Assembly (NCBI GenBank): GCA_937907525.1
Contig: CALCIB010000090.1
Location: forward strand, 1 to 5,860
Length of the DNA: 5,860 nucleotides
Direction of reading: 5' to 3'
Origin: an uncultured Planctomycetales bacterium
GTDB lineage: Bacteria > Planctomycetota > Planctomycetia > Isosphaerales > Isosphaeraceae
Below the pieces are notes generated by a model, which worked only from the letters and a program-made list of their open reading frames with translations, was not told the origin of the DNA and did not search any database. A program made the translations under genes and the position numbers. Shown in pieces: positions 1 through 5,134 of the stretch. Position 1 is the stretch's first letter, and every line of letters starts with the position of its first letter.

Positions 1-8
1 CCTCATCT

Positions 9-66
9 GACCGCTTCGCGGTCTGTCTTCCCCCGCGAGGGGGGAAGATTCGTTCGGCCCCCCGAA
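9..66. repeat. Cluster of three hairpins, REP-like repeat or terminator of an upstream gene
   Basis: Three perfect stem-loops follow one another. GACCGC/GCGGTC (9-14 with 18-23) has a TTC loop. TCTTCCCCC/GGGGGAAGA (26-34 with 40-48) has a 9-bp stem. TTCGG/CCGAA (53-57 with 62-66) has a CCCC loop. The second stem, a C-run and G-run around GCGA flanked by TCTT/AAGA, has the look of dispersed intergenic repeats common in planctomycete genomes, but only one copy is visible here. It could equally be the terminator of a gene lying to the left of the window, since no coding sequence is supported before base 104. Confidence 0.5.
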
Positions 67-103
67 ATCCGTGACGGTCGGCTTCTTTCGAGGTCGAATC
101 GCG

Positions 104-1207
104 ATGAACGACGCGCCCCCCCCGTCCCCGCCCGCGCATGGCCCCGCGCCGCGCGCCGAGTTCACGCGCCGGGTCTGGATCGTCGCCGGGGTGGTCGTGC
201 TGGTTTCGACGTTCGTGGCGGTGGCGGTGATCGCGGCGCCGGTCTTCATCCTGACGTTCGCGGCGGTCCTGCTGGCGATCCTGCTTCGGACGGCCGCGGA
301 CGCGCTGGCGCGACGGACGGGCGTGGGGCCGGGGTGGGCGCTCGGCGTCGTCGTGGCCGTGCTGATCGCGATCATGGCCGGGTCCGTCTACTTCGTGGGG
401 GCGACGGCCGACGACCAGTTCGCCAAACTGGCCGAGGAGATGCCGAAGGCGGAGGCGCGGGCTCGCGAGCTTCTGCGGGAGCACTCCTGGGGCCGCGAGC
501 TTCTGCGCTGGGCGCCGGCGGCCCAGGACGCCGTCGCCGGTCGTCCGGAGGAGGCTGCGTCGCGGGTGGCGACGCTGTTCTCGGCCACGTTCGGGGTGGT
601 CGGCGATCTGGTGGTCCTGTTCTTCCTGACGCTCTACCTGGCGGCCTCGCCCGGAACGTACGTCGACGGCGTGGCTCGGCTGGTTCCGCCCCCCGGCCGC
701 GGTCGGGCGCGCGAGGTGGCGGCGACGGTCGGGGGACGGCTCAAGGGATGGATGCTCGGGCAACTGGTGGGGATGGTGGTCGTCGGCGTCCTTTCGGGGA
801 TCGGCCTGAAGCTGGCGGGGGTGCCGCAGTACTTCGCGCTCGGCCTGATCGTGGGGCTGTTCAACGCGGTCCCTTACCTGGGCCCGATCCTGGGCGCGAT
901 CCCCGGCCTGCTGGTCGCCCTGACGCTGGGGCCGGCCGCCGTGGGGTGGGCGCTTGCGGCCTACGTCGTGGCCGGGACGATCGAAGGATACATCGTCACT
1001 CCGATGGTGCAGAAGCGGACCTCCGCGCTGCCGCCGGTGCTCACGCTCGTGGCGATCGCGCTGGGGGGCGCGCTCCTGGGCGCCGTCGGCATGATCATCG
1101 CCGCGCCTGCGGCGGTCATGGTCCAGGCGCTCGTGGAGGAGCTTTACGTCAAGGACGCGCTGGGCGACCGCGAGGCCGCGGCCGGCGATATCCCGTATGC
1201 GGGATAG
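104..1207 (+). CDS. AI-2E/PerM-family transporter (PF01594 type), 367 aa
   Basis: This is an integral inner-membrane protein of the AI-2E transporter/permease family. Members include autoinducer-2 exporter TqsA, PerM and some Na+/H+ antiporters, so the substrate cannot be read from sequence. Hydrophobic helices lie at about residues 23-62 (two), 78-100, 160-182, 217-240, 243-290 and 308-345. A soluble, charged, helical stretch at about 101-155 is the usual family insert. The family hallmark VPYLGPILGAIPG is at 256-268, followed by an E-G-Y-I-V-T-P segment at 294-300 and a G-M-I-I-A-A-P turn near 329-335, all typical of the C-terminal half. Length is normal for the family (about 340-380). I chose ATG 104 because GAGG lies at 90-93, ten bases upstream; the in-frame GTG at 71 has no ribosome site and would add a poorly fitting leader. 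The gene stands alone on this strand and converges on the peptidase gene. No promoter is visible in the 103 bases before it. Confidence 0.9.
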   Translation: MNDAPPPSPPAHGPAPRAEFTRRVWIVAGVVVLVSTFVAVAVIAAPVFILTFAAVLLAILLRTAADALARRTGVGPGWALGVVVAVLIAIMAGSVYFVGATADDQFAKLAEEMPKAEARARELLREHSWGRELLRWAPAAQDAVAGRPEEAASRVATLFSATFGVVGDLVVLFFLTLYLAASPGTYVDGVARLVPPPGRGRAREVAATVGGRLKGWMLGQLVGMVVVGVLSGIGLKLAGVPQYFALGLIVGLFNAVPYLGPILGAIPGLLVALTLGPAAVGWALAAYVVAGTIEGYIVTPMVQKRTSALPPVLTLVAIALGGALLGAVGMIIAAPAAVMVQALVEELYVKDALGDREAAAGDIPYAG

Positions 1208-1220
1208 ACGTCCGTTTGTT
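1189..1220 (+). terminator. Terminator-like hairpin overlapping the transporter stop codon
   Basis: A perfect 7-bp stem TATCCCG/CGGGATA (1189-1195 with 1200-1206) closes a TATG loop and contains the first two bases of the TAG stop (1205-1207). A T-rich run, GTTTGTTTA, starts about six bases after the stem (1212-1220). The short gap between stem and T-run makes it a weak intrinsic terminator. It sits in the 66-bp gap between two convergent genes, where a terminator is expected. Confidence 0.45.
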
Positions 1221-1273
1221 TAGTGACCAACGCGACGTCTTCGGGACGCCTGATCCGGCGAAGTTCGCCCGGC

Positions 1274-2533
1274 TCAGGAGAAGGCGCGGTGGAACACCGA
1301 GGGCTCGACGCGCGCCGCGGAGGGGAAGAGGCGGTGGTGGAGCATCTGTTCGAAGAGTTCCAGGTCGCCGAGGAAGACGTCGGCCGGTTGGTCGTCGCCG
1401 GGGGCTCGGACGTGGTCCGGGTAGGACTGGAGCAGGGCGACGCGATCGGCGAGCGGGGGATGGGCGGGGTCGGGGGGGCCGTCGTCGGCGAAGACCTTCA
1501 GCCGCATCGCCGCGCGGAGTTCCTCCGGGAGCCGGAACCAGAAGGCGCGGAAGAAGGCGTAGAGGTCGACGTCGGCCGCGTCGGGGTCGTAGTAGGCCAG
1601 GACCTCGCGGAACAGGGGCTGGACGACGGCCGTCTTGACCAGGGCCGAGCACGCCGGGCCGCCGCCGGCGATCAGGGCGGCGGAGCGGTCGGCGCGGGCC
1701 TCCTGGCTCCAGGCGACCGGCCGGATCAGGCGGGAGGCCTCGCCGAGGCAGTACCGCGCCCAGGCGCCCAGGGGGCCGCGGAGCCGGTCGCCCCGGCGCT
1801 CGACGGCCCGTTCCAGGCAGGCGACGAACCGGGCGCGGCGGGCGGCGCGGGTGGCGTCGCCGCGGGCGAGGTGGGCCAGTTCGTGGGCCAGGACCGCCCG
1901 CATTTCCGCCCTGGTGAGGATTCGAAGCAACGGCAGGCCGACCAGAAGCGCCCGCGAGCGTCTCCAGGCGACCACGCCGCAACAGGGCAGATACGCCAGC
2001 CGCACCTGTCCCGGCGGCCTGACGCCCAGTCGTCGGGAGACGACGTCGACGGCCTCGAAGAGCAGGGGGGCGTCGGCCCGCGACAGGACCGGGCCCAGGT
2101 CGGCGTCGGGGTCGTCGACGTCGACGCGGAACCACGCGCCGCCGAAGGTTTCGACGACGTCTCCCCAGGAGCCGATCTCGTCGCGGACCCATCCGGCGAG
2201 GATCCGGAAGCCGCCGCCGACGGCGAGGGTCGCGGCGGTCATGGCGACGGTCCCGGTCCAGTAGGCCGCCTCCAGGATTCCCAGGATCAGGGCTCGCCAG
2301 TAGAGGTTGGCCGTTCCCGCCGGCGCGAAGCCGGGAGGGCCCGTCGAGCCGCGGCCGGAGTGGTCGCTCCCGGAAGTCGTCGGGGCGGGTTCGACCCGTT
2401 CGACCCGGAAGACGCCGCGGCACCCTTCGCAGATGTAGCGGGAGCCGCCGGGTCGGCGGGGGTCCGGTCGAAGGACGCCGGAGCAGTCCGGGCACCTCGG
2501 GGCGGGCGCGAGCTTGCTCCGGACGCGCTGCAT
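1274..2533 (-). CDS. Zinc-ribbon M48-type metallopeptidase with membrane segment, 419 aa
   Basis: This is a predicted membrane-anchored zinc endopeptidase. The N-terminus carries a zinc ribbon, CPDC (Cys14, Cys17) and CEGC (Cys35, Cys38), then a Pro/Ser/Gly linker and one or two hydrophobic segments at about 78-113. The catalytic motif HELAH is at 217-221, followed by L-A-R-G-D as in HtpX-like proteins. The likely third zinc ligand is Glu278 in E-A-R-A-D. An HPPLADR segment near 358-364 matches the C-terminal motif of M48 enzymes. The R-G-D after HExxH and the helical region before Glu278 also recall M56/BlaR1 peptidases, but the HPP motif and lack of a multi-helix N-terminus favour M48. ATG 2533 is preferred over an in-frame TTG at 2554, which has no ribosome site; G-rich sequence precedes the ATG, so the site is only fair. 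Substrate is unknown. A separate terminator upstream suggests independent transcription from the lipoprotein gene. Confidence 0.82.
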   Translation of the reverse strand: MQRVRSKLAPAPRCPDCSGVLRPDPRRPGGSRYICEGCRGVFRVERVEPAPTTSGSDHSGRGSTGPPGFAPAGTANLYWRALILGILEAAYWTGTVAMTAATLAVGGGFRILAGWVRDEIGSWGDVVETFGGAWFRVDVDDPDADLGPVLSRADAPLLFEAVDVVSRRLGVRPPGQVRLAYLPCCGVVAWRRSRALLVGLPLLRILTRAEMRAVLAHELAHLARGDATRAARRARFVACLERAVERRGDRLRGPLGAWARYCLGEASRLIRPVAWSQEARADRSAALIAGGGPACSALVKTAVVQPLFREVLAYYDPDAADVDLYAFFRAFWFRLPEELRAAMRLKVFADDGPPDPAHPPLADRVALLQSYPDHVRAPGDDQPADVFLGDLELFEQMLHHRLFPSAARVEPSVFHRAFS

Positions 2534-2587
2534 GCCGACGGCCCCCGCCCCCAAGACGTGTCGGCCCGAACGCGGGCCCGGACCTCC

Positions 2588-2615
2588 AGTATGTCCGAGC
2601 CGGTTCGGAGTTCAA
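2588..2615 (-). promoter_or_regulatory. Candidate promoter of the metallopeptidase gene
   Basis: On the minus strand, TTGAAC (2615-2610) and CATACT (2593-2588) are separated by 16 bases, each matching the sigma-70 consensus at four of six positions. An imperfect 14-bp palindrome (2595-2608, six of seven pairs) fills the spacer. A second inverted repeat, GGCCCG/CGGGCC (2563-2568 with 2573-2578), would lie in the 5' leader. The -35 box overlaps the tail of the lipoprotein terminator. Prediction by eye only, in GC-rich DNA where short palindromes are common. Confidence 0.3.
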
Positions 2616-2618
2616 GCG

Positions 2619-2655
2619 AAAACGGGGCGCGACGGCCCGAAGGCCCGCGCCCCGT
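2619..2655 (-). terminator. Strong intrinsic terminator of the lipoprotein gene
   Basis: Starting 20 bases past the lipoprotein stop codon, ACGGGGCGCG (2622-2631) pairs perfectly over 10 bp with CGCGCCCCGT (2646-2655). Inside it GGCC (2634-2637) pairs with GGCC (2642-2645) around a CGAA loop, leaving a two-base bulge. On the minus strand the stem runs into TTTT (2622-2619, the first T inside the stem) and then CGCTT, the expected U-rich tail. On the plus strand there is no comparable T-run directly after the stem, so it most likely acts on leftward transcripts. Confidence 0.8.
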
Positions 2656-2675
2656 CGTTCTCGTTTCGCCTTGGG

Positions 2676-3293
2676 TCAGGGCTTGACGGCCTCGTCGACC
2701 TTCTCCTGGGCGGCGTCGGCGGCCTCCTTGGCCTTGTCGGCGGCGGTCTCGGCGCCTTCCTTGGCGGCGTCGGCGGCCTTGTCGGCGCTTTCCTTGGCGG
2801 CGTCGGCGGCCTTGTCGGCCTGGGCGGCGGCCTGGTCGGCCTGGGCGTCGGCCTTGCCGGTCAGCTCGTCAAGCTTGTTGGAGGCGGCGTCCTTGAGTTC
2901 CTTGGCCTTCTCGACGGTGGCGTCCTTGATCTCCTTGGCCTTGTCGGCGGTGGCCCGCGCGGCGTCCTTGATCTTGGCGTTGGCCGCGTCGACCTTTTCG
3001 CCGGCCTTTTCGGCGGAGTCGCTGACCTTCTCGCCGAGCTTGTCGACGGCGTCGCCGGTCTTCTGGAGGCCGTGGGCGACGGCGTCGCCGGCCGACTCCA
3101 GCTTGCTCCCCTCGGAGGCGTTCTCCAGCTTCTCGCCGGCGTGGCCGATGGCCTCGCCGGTGGTGGAGATCCCCTGGCCGGTGGCGTCGACGGCGTTCTC
3201 GGTCTGCTCGCCGCTGCACCCCGAGAGGGCCAGCGCCGCGGCCAGCCCGAACGAGGAAACCAGGCCCATGGTGTGTTTCATGCTTCGCATCAT
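2676..3293 (-). CDS. LEA-/apolipoprotein-like repeat lipoprotein, 205 aa
   Basis: This is a predicted secreted lipoprotein of unknown function. Residues 1-25 form a signal peptide with lipobox L-S-G-C, so Cys26 is the lipidated residue. Ser at +2 would not hold it at the inner membrane under the enterobacterial Lol rule. From about residue 75 the mature chain is almost entirely Ala, Lys, Asp and Glu in 11-residue units such as ADKAADAAKES, repeated from about 85 to 200. That periodicity is seen in group-3 LEA proteins and apolipoprotein-like amphipathic helices. The only cysteine is Cys26, and no catalytic motif is visible. The repeat is also strong in DNA: a 30-bp block is copied exactly at 2757-2786 and 2790-2819, with a period of 33. 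ATG 3293 was chosen because AGGAG (3307-3303) lies nine bases upstream; a second ATG follows directly. A shielding, desiccation-protection or envelope-spacer role is possible but is inference only. Confidence 0.85.
   Translation of the reverse strand: MMRSMKHTMGLVSSFGLAAALALSGCSGEQTENAVDATGQGISTTGEAIGHAGEKLENASEGSKLESAGDAVAHGLQKTGDAVDKLGEKVSDSAEKAGEKVDAANAKIKDAARATADKAKEIKDATVEKAKELKDAASNKLDELTGKADAQADQAAAQADKAADAAKESADKAADAAKEGAETAADKAKEAADAAQEKVDEAVKP
2757..2819 (-). repeat. 33-bp tandem repeat inside the lipoprotein gene
   Basis: A 30-base block beginning TTCCTTGGCGGCGTCGGC is present exactly at 2757-2786 and again at 2790-2819, a period of 33 bases or 11 codons. Neighbouring units are degenerate versions of the same block. 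The exact DNA identity suggests recent duplication or slippage, so the copy number may vary between strains. Confidence 0.85.
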
Positions 3294-3403
3294 CTGGTCG
3301 TTCTCCTGCTCGCCTACCTCGCCGAGCGTTCCGCTCCGCGTCCTTACGCGGTCGTTTCGGCTCGGGCGCGTCTCCCCAAGGGATTCGTTTCACCCTCGCC
3401 AAC

Positions 3404-3431
3404 ATTCTAATACGGCGGACAGGGGTGTCGC
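3404..3431 (-). promoter_or_regulatory. Candidate promoter of the lipoprotein gene
   Basis: On the minus strand, GCGACA (3431-3426) and TAGAAT (3409-3404) are 16 bases apart. The -10 box matches five of six consensus positions and the -35 box four of six. A GACA-GGGG-TGTC dyad (3418-3429) overlaps the -35 box and spacer. The predicted start near 3397 gives a leader of about 104 bases. One copy of the 16-bp direct repeat begins three bases upstream of the -35 box. Confidence 0.4.
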
Positions 3432-3434
3432 GTT

Positions 3435-3506
3435 AGCACTTTCCGCGCCGCTCCCCGTATTCCGCCGTCGCGGATCGAGCTTCCCCCTCAAGCACTTTCC
3501 GCGCCG
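3435..3506. repeat. Exact 16-bp direct repeats in the divergent control region
   Basis: AGCACTTTCCGCGCCG occurs at 3435-3450 and again at 3491-3506, 56 bases apart, with different flanking bases. The first copy abuts the leftward promoter and the second ends 19 bases before the rightward -35 box. Identical 16-mers that close together and outside coding sequence are unlikely by chance. Binding sites for a shared regulator are the simplest reading, but the protein is unknown. Confidence 0.75.
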
Positions 3507-3525
3507 GTTTTCGACGCCCGTCGGC

Positions 3526-3554
3526 TTGACCTTGTGAGACACTTGTCTTAGGAT
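3526..3554 (+). promoter_or_regulatory. Promoter of the blaI-like gene with an internal BlaI-type operator
   Basis: TTGACC (3526-3531) and TAGGAT (3549-3554) have ideal 17-base spacing. The first five bases of the -35 box fit consensus and the -10 box fits four of six. The spacer holds a perfect dyad, AGACA-CT-TGTCT (3537-3548). The core ACA-NN-TGT is the core of known BlaI/MecI operators, so this site probably lets the repressor switch off its own gene by blocking polymerase. Predicted transcription start is near 3561. Confidence 0.65.
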
Positions 3555-3676
3555 GGGTCTCGCGAACGTCCGCGGTGGAACATGGTCAGCCCGGTCCCGA
3601 CGTCGCGACCGTCGGGCCGTCGCCCCCGGCCGGGCCGGGCTCGACGTTTCCCGCCCCAGAGCCGAGACGACCCCCG

Positions 3677-4078
3677 ATGGCCAAACGCCCCACGATCCCC
3701 GACTCGGAACTCGACGTCTTGAAAGTCCTCTGGCGCCGCGGGCGGGCGACCGTCCGCGAGGCGTTGGAGACGCTCAACGCGGCCGGTCGCGACTGGTCCT
3801 ACGCCACCGTCGCCACCTTGCTCGACCGCCTGGAGAACAAGGGCCTGGTCGAGAGCGACCGCAAGGAACTGGCGTTCGTCTACACCCCGGCGATCAGCGA
3901 GCAAGAGGTCCGCAAGCGCCGCGTCGACGGCCTGCTGGACAAGCTCTACGAGGGCGATCCCGGCCTTTTGGTCCTGCACCTGTTGAAGTCCCATCCGCTG
4001 GATCCCGGCCAGGCGTCGCGGGTCCGCGAGGTCCTCGACGAGATGACCGCTTCCAAGTCCTCCAAGAAAAAGGGCTGA
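3677..4078 (+). CDS. BlaI/MecI-family transcriptional repressor, 133 aa
   Basis: This is a winged-helix repressor of the BlaI/MecI family (penicillinase repressor type), which binds DNA as a dimer. The opening I-P-D-S-E-L-D-V-L-K-V-L-W (7-19) is the family signature. The helix-turn-helix and recognition helix cover about 24-52, with T-V-R-E-A-L (25-30) and Y-A-T-V-A-T-L-L-D-R-L (42-52). The wing covers 53-72 and ends in F-V-Y-T-P. The C-terminal dimerisation region (74-125) is about the usual length. The Lys/Ser-rich tail is unremarkable. ATG 3677 gives the standard N-terminus and length. The in-frame GTG at 3575 would add a 34-residue Pro/Gly-rich extension foreign to the family, although the Shine-Dalgarno before 3677 is weak (GAG/GACGA). 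In staphylococci and bacilli the repressor is cleaved after BlaR1/MecR1 senses beta-lactam; no such sensor is adjacent here. Targets in planctomycetes are mostly unknown, so a beta-lactam role should not be assumed. Confidence 0.9.
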   Translation: MAKRPTIPDSELDVLKVLWRRGRATVREALETLNAAGRDWSYATVATLLDRLENKGLVESDRKELAFVYTPAISEQEVRKRRVDGLLDKLYEGDPGLLVLHLLKSHPLDPGQASRVREVLDEMTASKSSKKKG

Positions 4079-4103
4079 TCCGGCGCGCCCTGGCGCGTAG
4101 AAT
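4075..4103 (+). promoter_or_regulatory. Possible internal promoter for the membrane protein gene
   Basis: TAGAAT (4098-4103), the same -10 hexamer as at the lipoprotein promoter, is 17 bases after CTGATC (4075-4080), a poor -35 box overlapping the blaI stop codon. The spacer contains a 14-bp perfect dyad, CGCGCC-CT-GGCGCG (4084-4097). The dyad could be an operator or a weak hairpin. Co-transcription from the blaI promoter is equally possible. Confidence 0.3.
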
Positions 4104-4161
4104 TCCGACGTCGCGCCCGCGCCGGGACGATCGCGGGGCGACGCCGACGGAGGAGCGCCGG

Positions 4162-5097
4162 ATGTCGCGACCGAAACGGTGGTACGACGCCGCCGCCGCC
4201 GACGCCTTGCGGGTGGTGCGGCGGTCGAGCCTGGACGAAGGCTACGCCCTGGAGCGCTGGCGGCACGCCCGCACGCCCCCGGGGCTGGCGGAGTGCCTGA
4301 CGTACCCGCTCTCCGACGGGCCGGGGCTAGGGCTTCTGGTCCTCTTCCCGCCGGTCCTGTGGGTGCTGTCGCTGCCGGTCTACGACTTCATCGCCGTGTT
4401 GGAGCCGCTGACCAAAAGCGACTGGGCGCTGGGGCTGGTGGTGGTCCCGGTGTTCGTGCCGATGCTGGTGAGCTTCACGGCGGTCGTCGGCTACATGCTC
4501 CTGTTCCTGGGGCACGTGCTGGTGGCCAGCGCGATGGGGGAGAACGACCACCCGCGGTGGCCGGAATGGACGCCGGACGACGTCGCCGAGGGGCTCGGCC
4601 GCTGGATCTGGGCGCTCTTCATGGGCGCGGCGGTCGCCGTCCCGCCGGCCCACGCCTACTGGGAGCGTTGGGGCGTCGCGGTCGACTGGACCACGGGGAT
4701 CGTCGCGACGGCCCTGGTCCTGCTGGGGGTCGGCTTCGGCCAGATGGCGCTGGCGGCGTCGCTGATGCACGACTCAATCCTGGCGGCCAACCCAGTGACG
4801 GTGGTCCTGGCGGCGCGTCGGATCGGCCGGGCGTACCTCTTGCCGACGATCGTCGCCAGCGTGGCCGCGACGGCGGTGGCGCTTGGGGTCTACGGCCTGC
4901 TCTACCACGTCCCGAGGATGTGGATCGAGGCCGTGGCCCTCTGGGGCTTTTGGGTGATGACGCTCTACGCCGGGATGGTGGTCATGCGGATGCTGGGCCT
5001 GACCTACCACGCCCACGCGATGGATCTGTACTGGTTCCGCCGCCGCCCCAAGTGGGCCACCGGCTCCCGGACCGGGCGGATCTACGCCAATTCCTGA
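4162..5097 (+). CDS. Uncharacterised polytopic membrane protein, 311 aa
   Basis: I do not recognise a named family. A hydrophilic N-terminus of about 50 residues precedes six or seven hydrophobic segments at roughly 56-80, 88-105, 106-125, 146-163, 176-205, 225-248 and 255-280. A charged tail, Y-W-F-R-R-R-P-K-W, lies at 290-298. Conspicuous residues near or within the membrane include His118, His203 (L-M-H-D), His249 and the T-Y-H-A-H-A-M-D stretch at 281-288. Whether the histidines bind anything is unknown. The start is well supported: GGAGGAG (4149-4155) lies six bases before ATG 4162. The open frame continues upstream to 3553, but that part overlaps blaI in another frame and is a shadow. 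The gene begins 83 bases after blaI on the same strand, so it may be part of its operon or regulon. It looks like a conserved lineage-specific membrane protein, but function cannot be assigned. Confidence 0.82.
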   Translation: MSRPKRWYDAAAADALRVVRRSSLDEGYALERWRHARTPPGLAECLTYPLSDGPGLGLLVLFPPVLWVLSLPVYDFIAVLEPLTKSDWALGLVVVPVFVPMLVSFTAVVGYMLLFLGHVLVASAMGENDHPRWPEWTPDDVAEGLGRWIWALFMGAAVAVPPAHAYWERWGVAVDWTTGIVATALVLLGVGFGQMALAASLMHDSILAANPVTVVLAARRIGRAYLLPTIVASVAATAVALGVYGLLYHVPRMWIEAVALWGFWVMTLYAGMVVMRMLGLTYHAHAMDLYWFRRRPKWATGSRTGRIYANS

Positions 5098-5127
5098 CCC
5101 CGCCTCGATCGATTCGGGGCGTTCGGA

Positions 5128-5133
5128 TAAGAT
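5128..5133 (+). promoter_or_regulatory. Possible -10 box of the ferritin gene
   Basis: TAAGAT at 5128-5133 is the best -10-like hexamer in the 155-base gap before ferritin. The matching -35 position (5105-5110, TCGATC) is poor. Start of transcription would be near 5140, inside a perfect palindrome at 5135-5149. Low confidence. Confidence 0.25.
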
Positions 5134-5134
5134 G

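Larger units (their letters stand above)
3294..3676. other. Divergent intergenic control region between the lipoprotein and blaI-like genes
   Basis: These 383 bases contain no gene I can support. They hold a leftward candidate promoter (3404-3431), a rightward candidate promoter with an internal dyad (3526-3554) and a pair of 16-bp direct repeats (3435-3450 and 3491-3506). Between the repeats is a small inverted repeat, TCCGC/GCGGA (3461-3465 with 3470-3474). A 6-bp hairpin, CCGCGT/ACGCGG (3336-3341 with 3346-3351), would fall in the lipoprotein leader. Both predicted transcripts would have leaders of about 100-120 bases. The rightward leader (about 3561-3676) shows no structure I would name. 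Confidence 0.6.

Noticed and set aside
71..103. GTG start at 71 for the transporter.
   Set aside because: No ribosome site at a usable distance; ATG 104 has GAGG ten bases upstream and a more plausible N-terminus.
464..507. CGCGAGCTTCTGCG repeated at 464-477 and 494-507 inside the transporter gene.
   Set aside because: It encodes two R-E-L-L-R helix segments ten codons apart; coding constraint and codon bias explain it.
1149..2686. Long open frames overlapping the peptidase gene, at 1149-2615 on the minus strand and 1223-2686 on the plus strand.
   Set aside because: Both are Arg/Pro/Gly-rich or Gly/Ala/Asp-rich translations without family motifs, and they overlap a frame with an intact zinc ribbon and HExxH. 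They are by-products of high GC content.
2514..3537. Plus-strand frames opposite the lipoprotein gene with Gly/Val/Leu or Ala/Ser repeats.
   Set aside because: The repeats are the antisense image of the 33-bp repeats. The minus-strand frame has a signal peptide, lipobox, ribosome site and terminator.
3575..3676. GTG start at 3575, adding 34 residues to the BlaI-like protein.
   Set aside because: The extension is Pro/Gly-rich and lies before the canonical family N-terminus. The region reads better as an untranslated leader.
3677..4078. Assigning the repressor a beta-lactam resistance role.
   Set aside because: No beta-lactamase or BlaR1 gene is present, and the family is used for other targets in many bacteria.
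3553..4161. Upstream in-frame extension of the membrane protein across blaI.
   Set aside because: Arg/Pro-rich shadow of blaI in another frame; the strong GGAGGAG site fixes the start at 4162.
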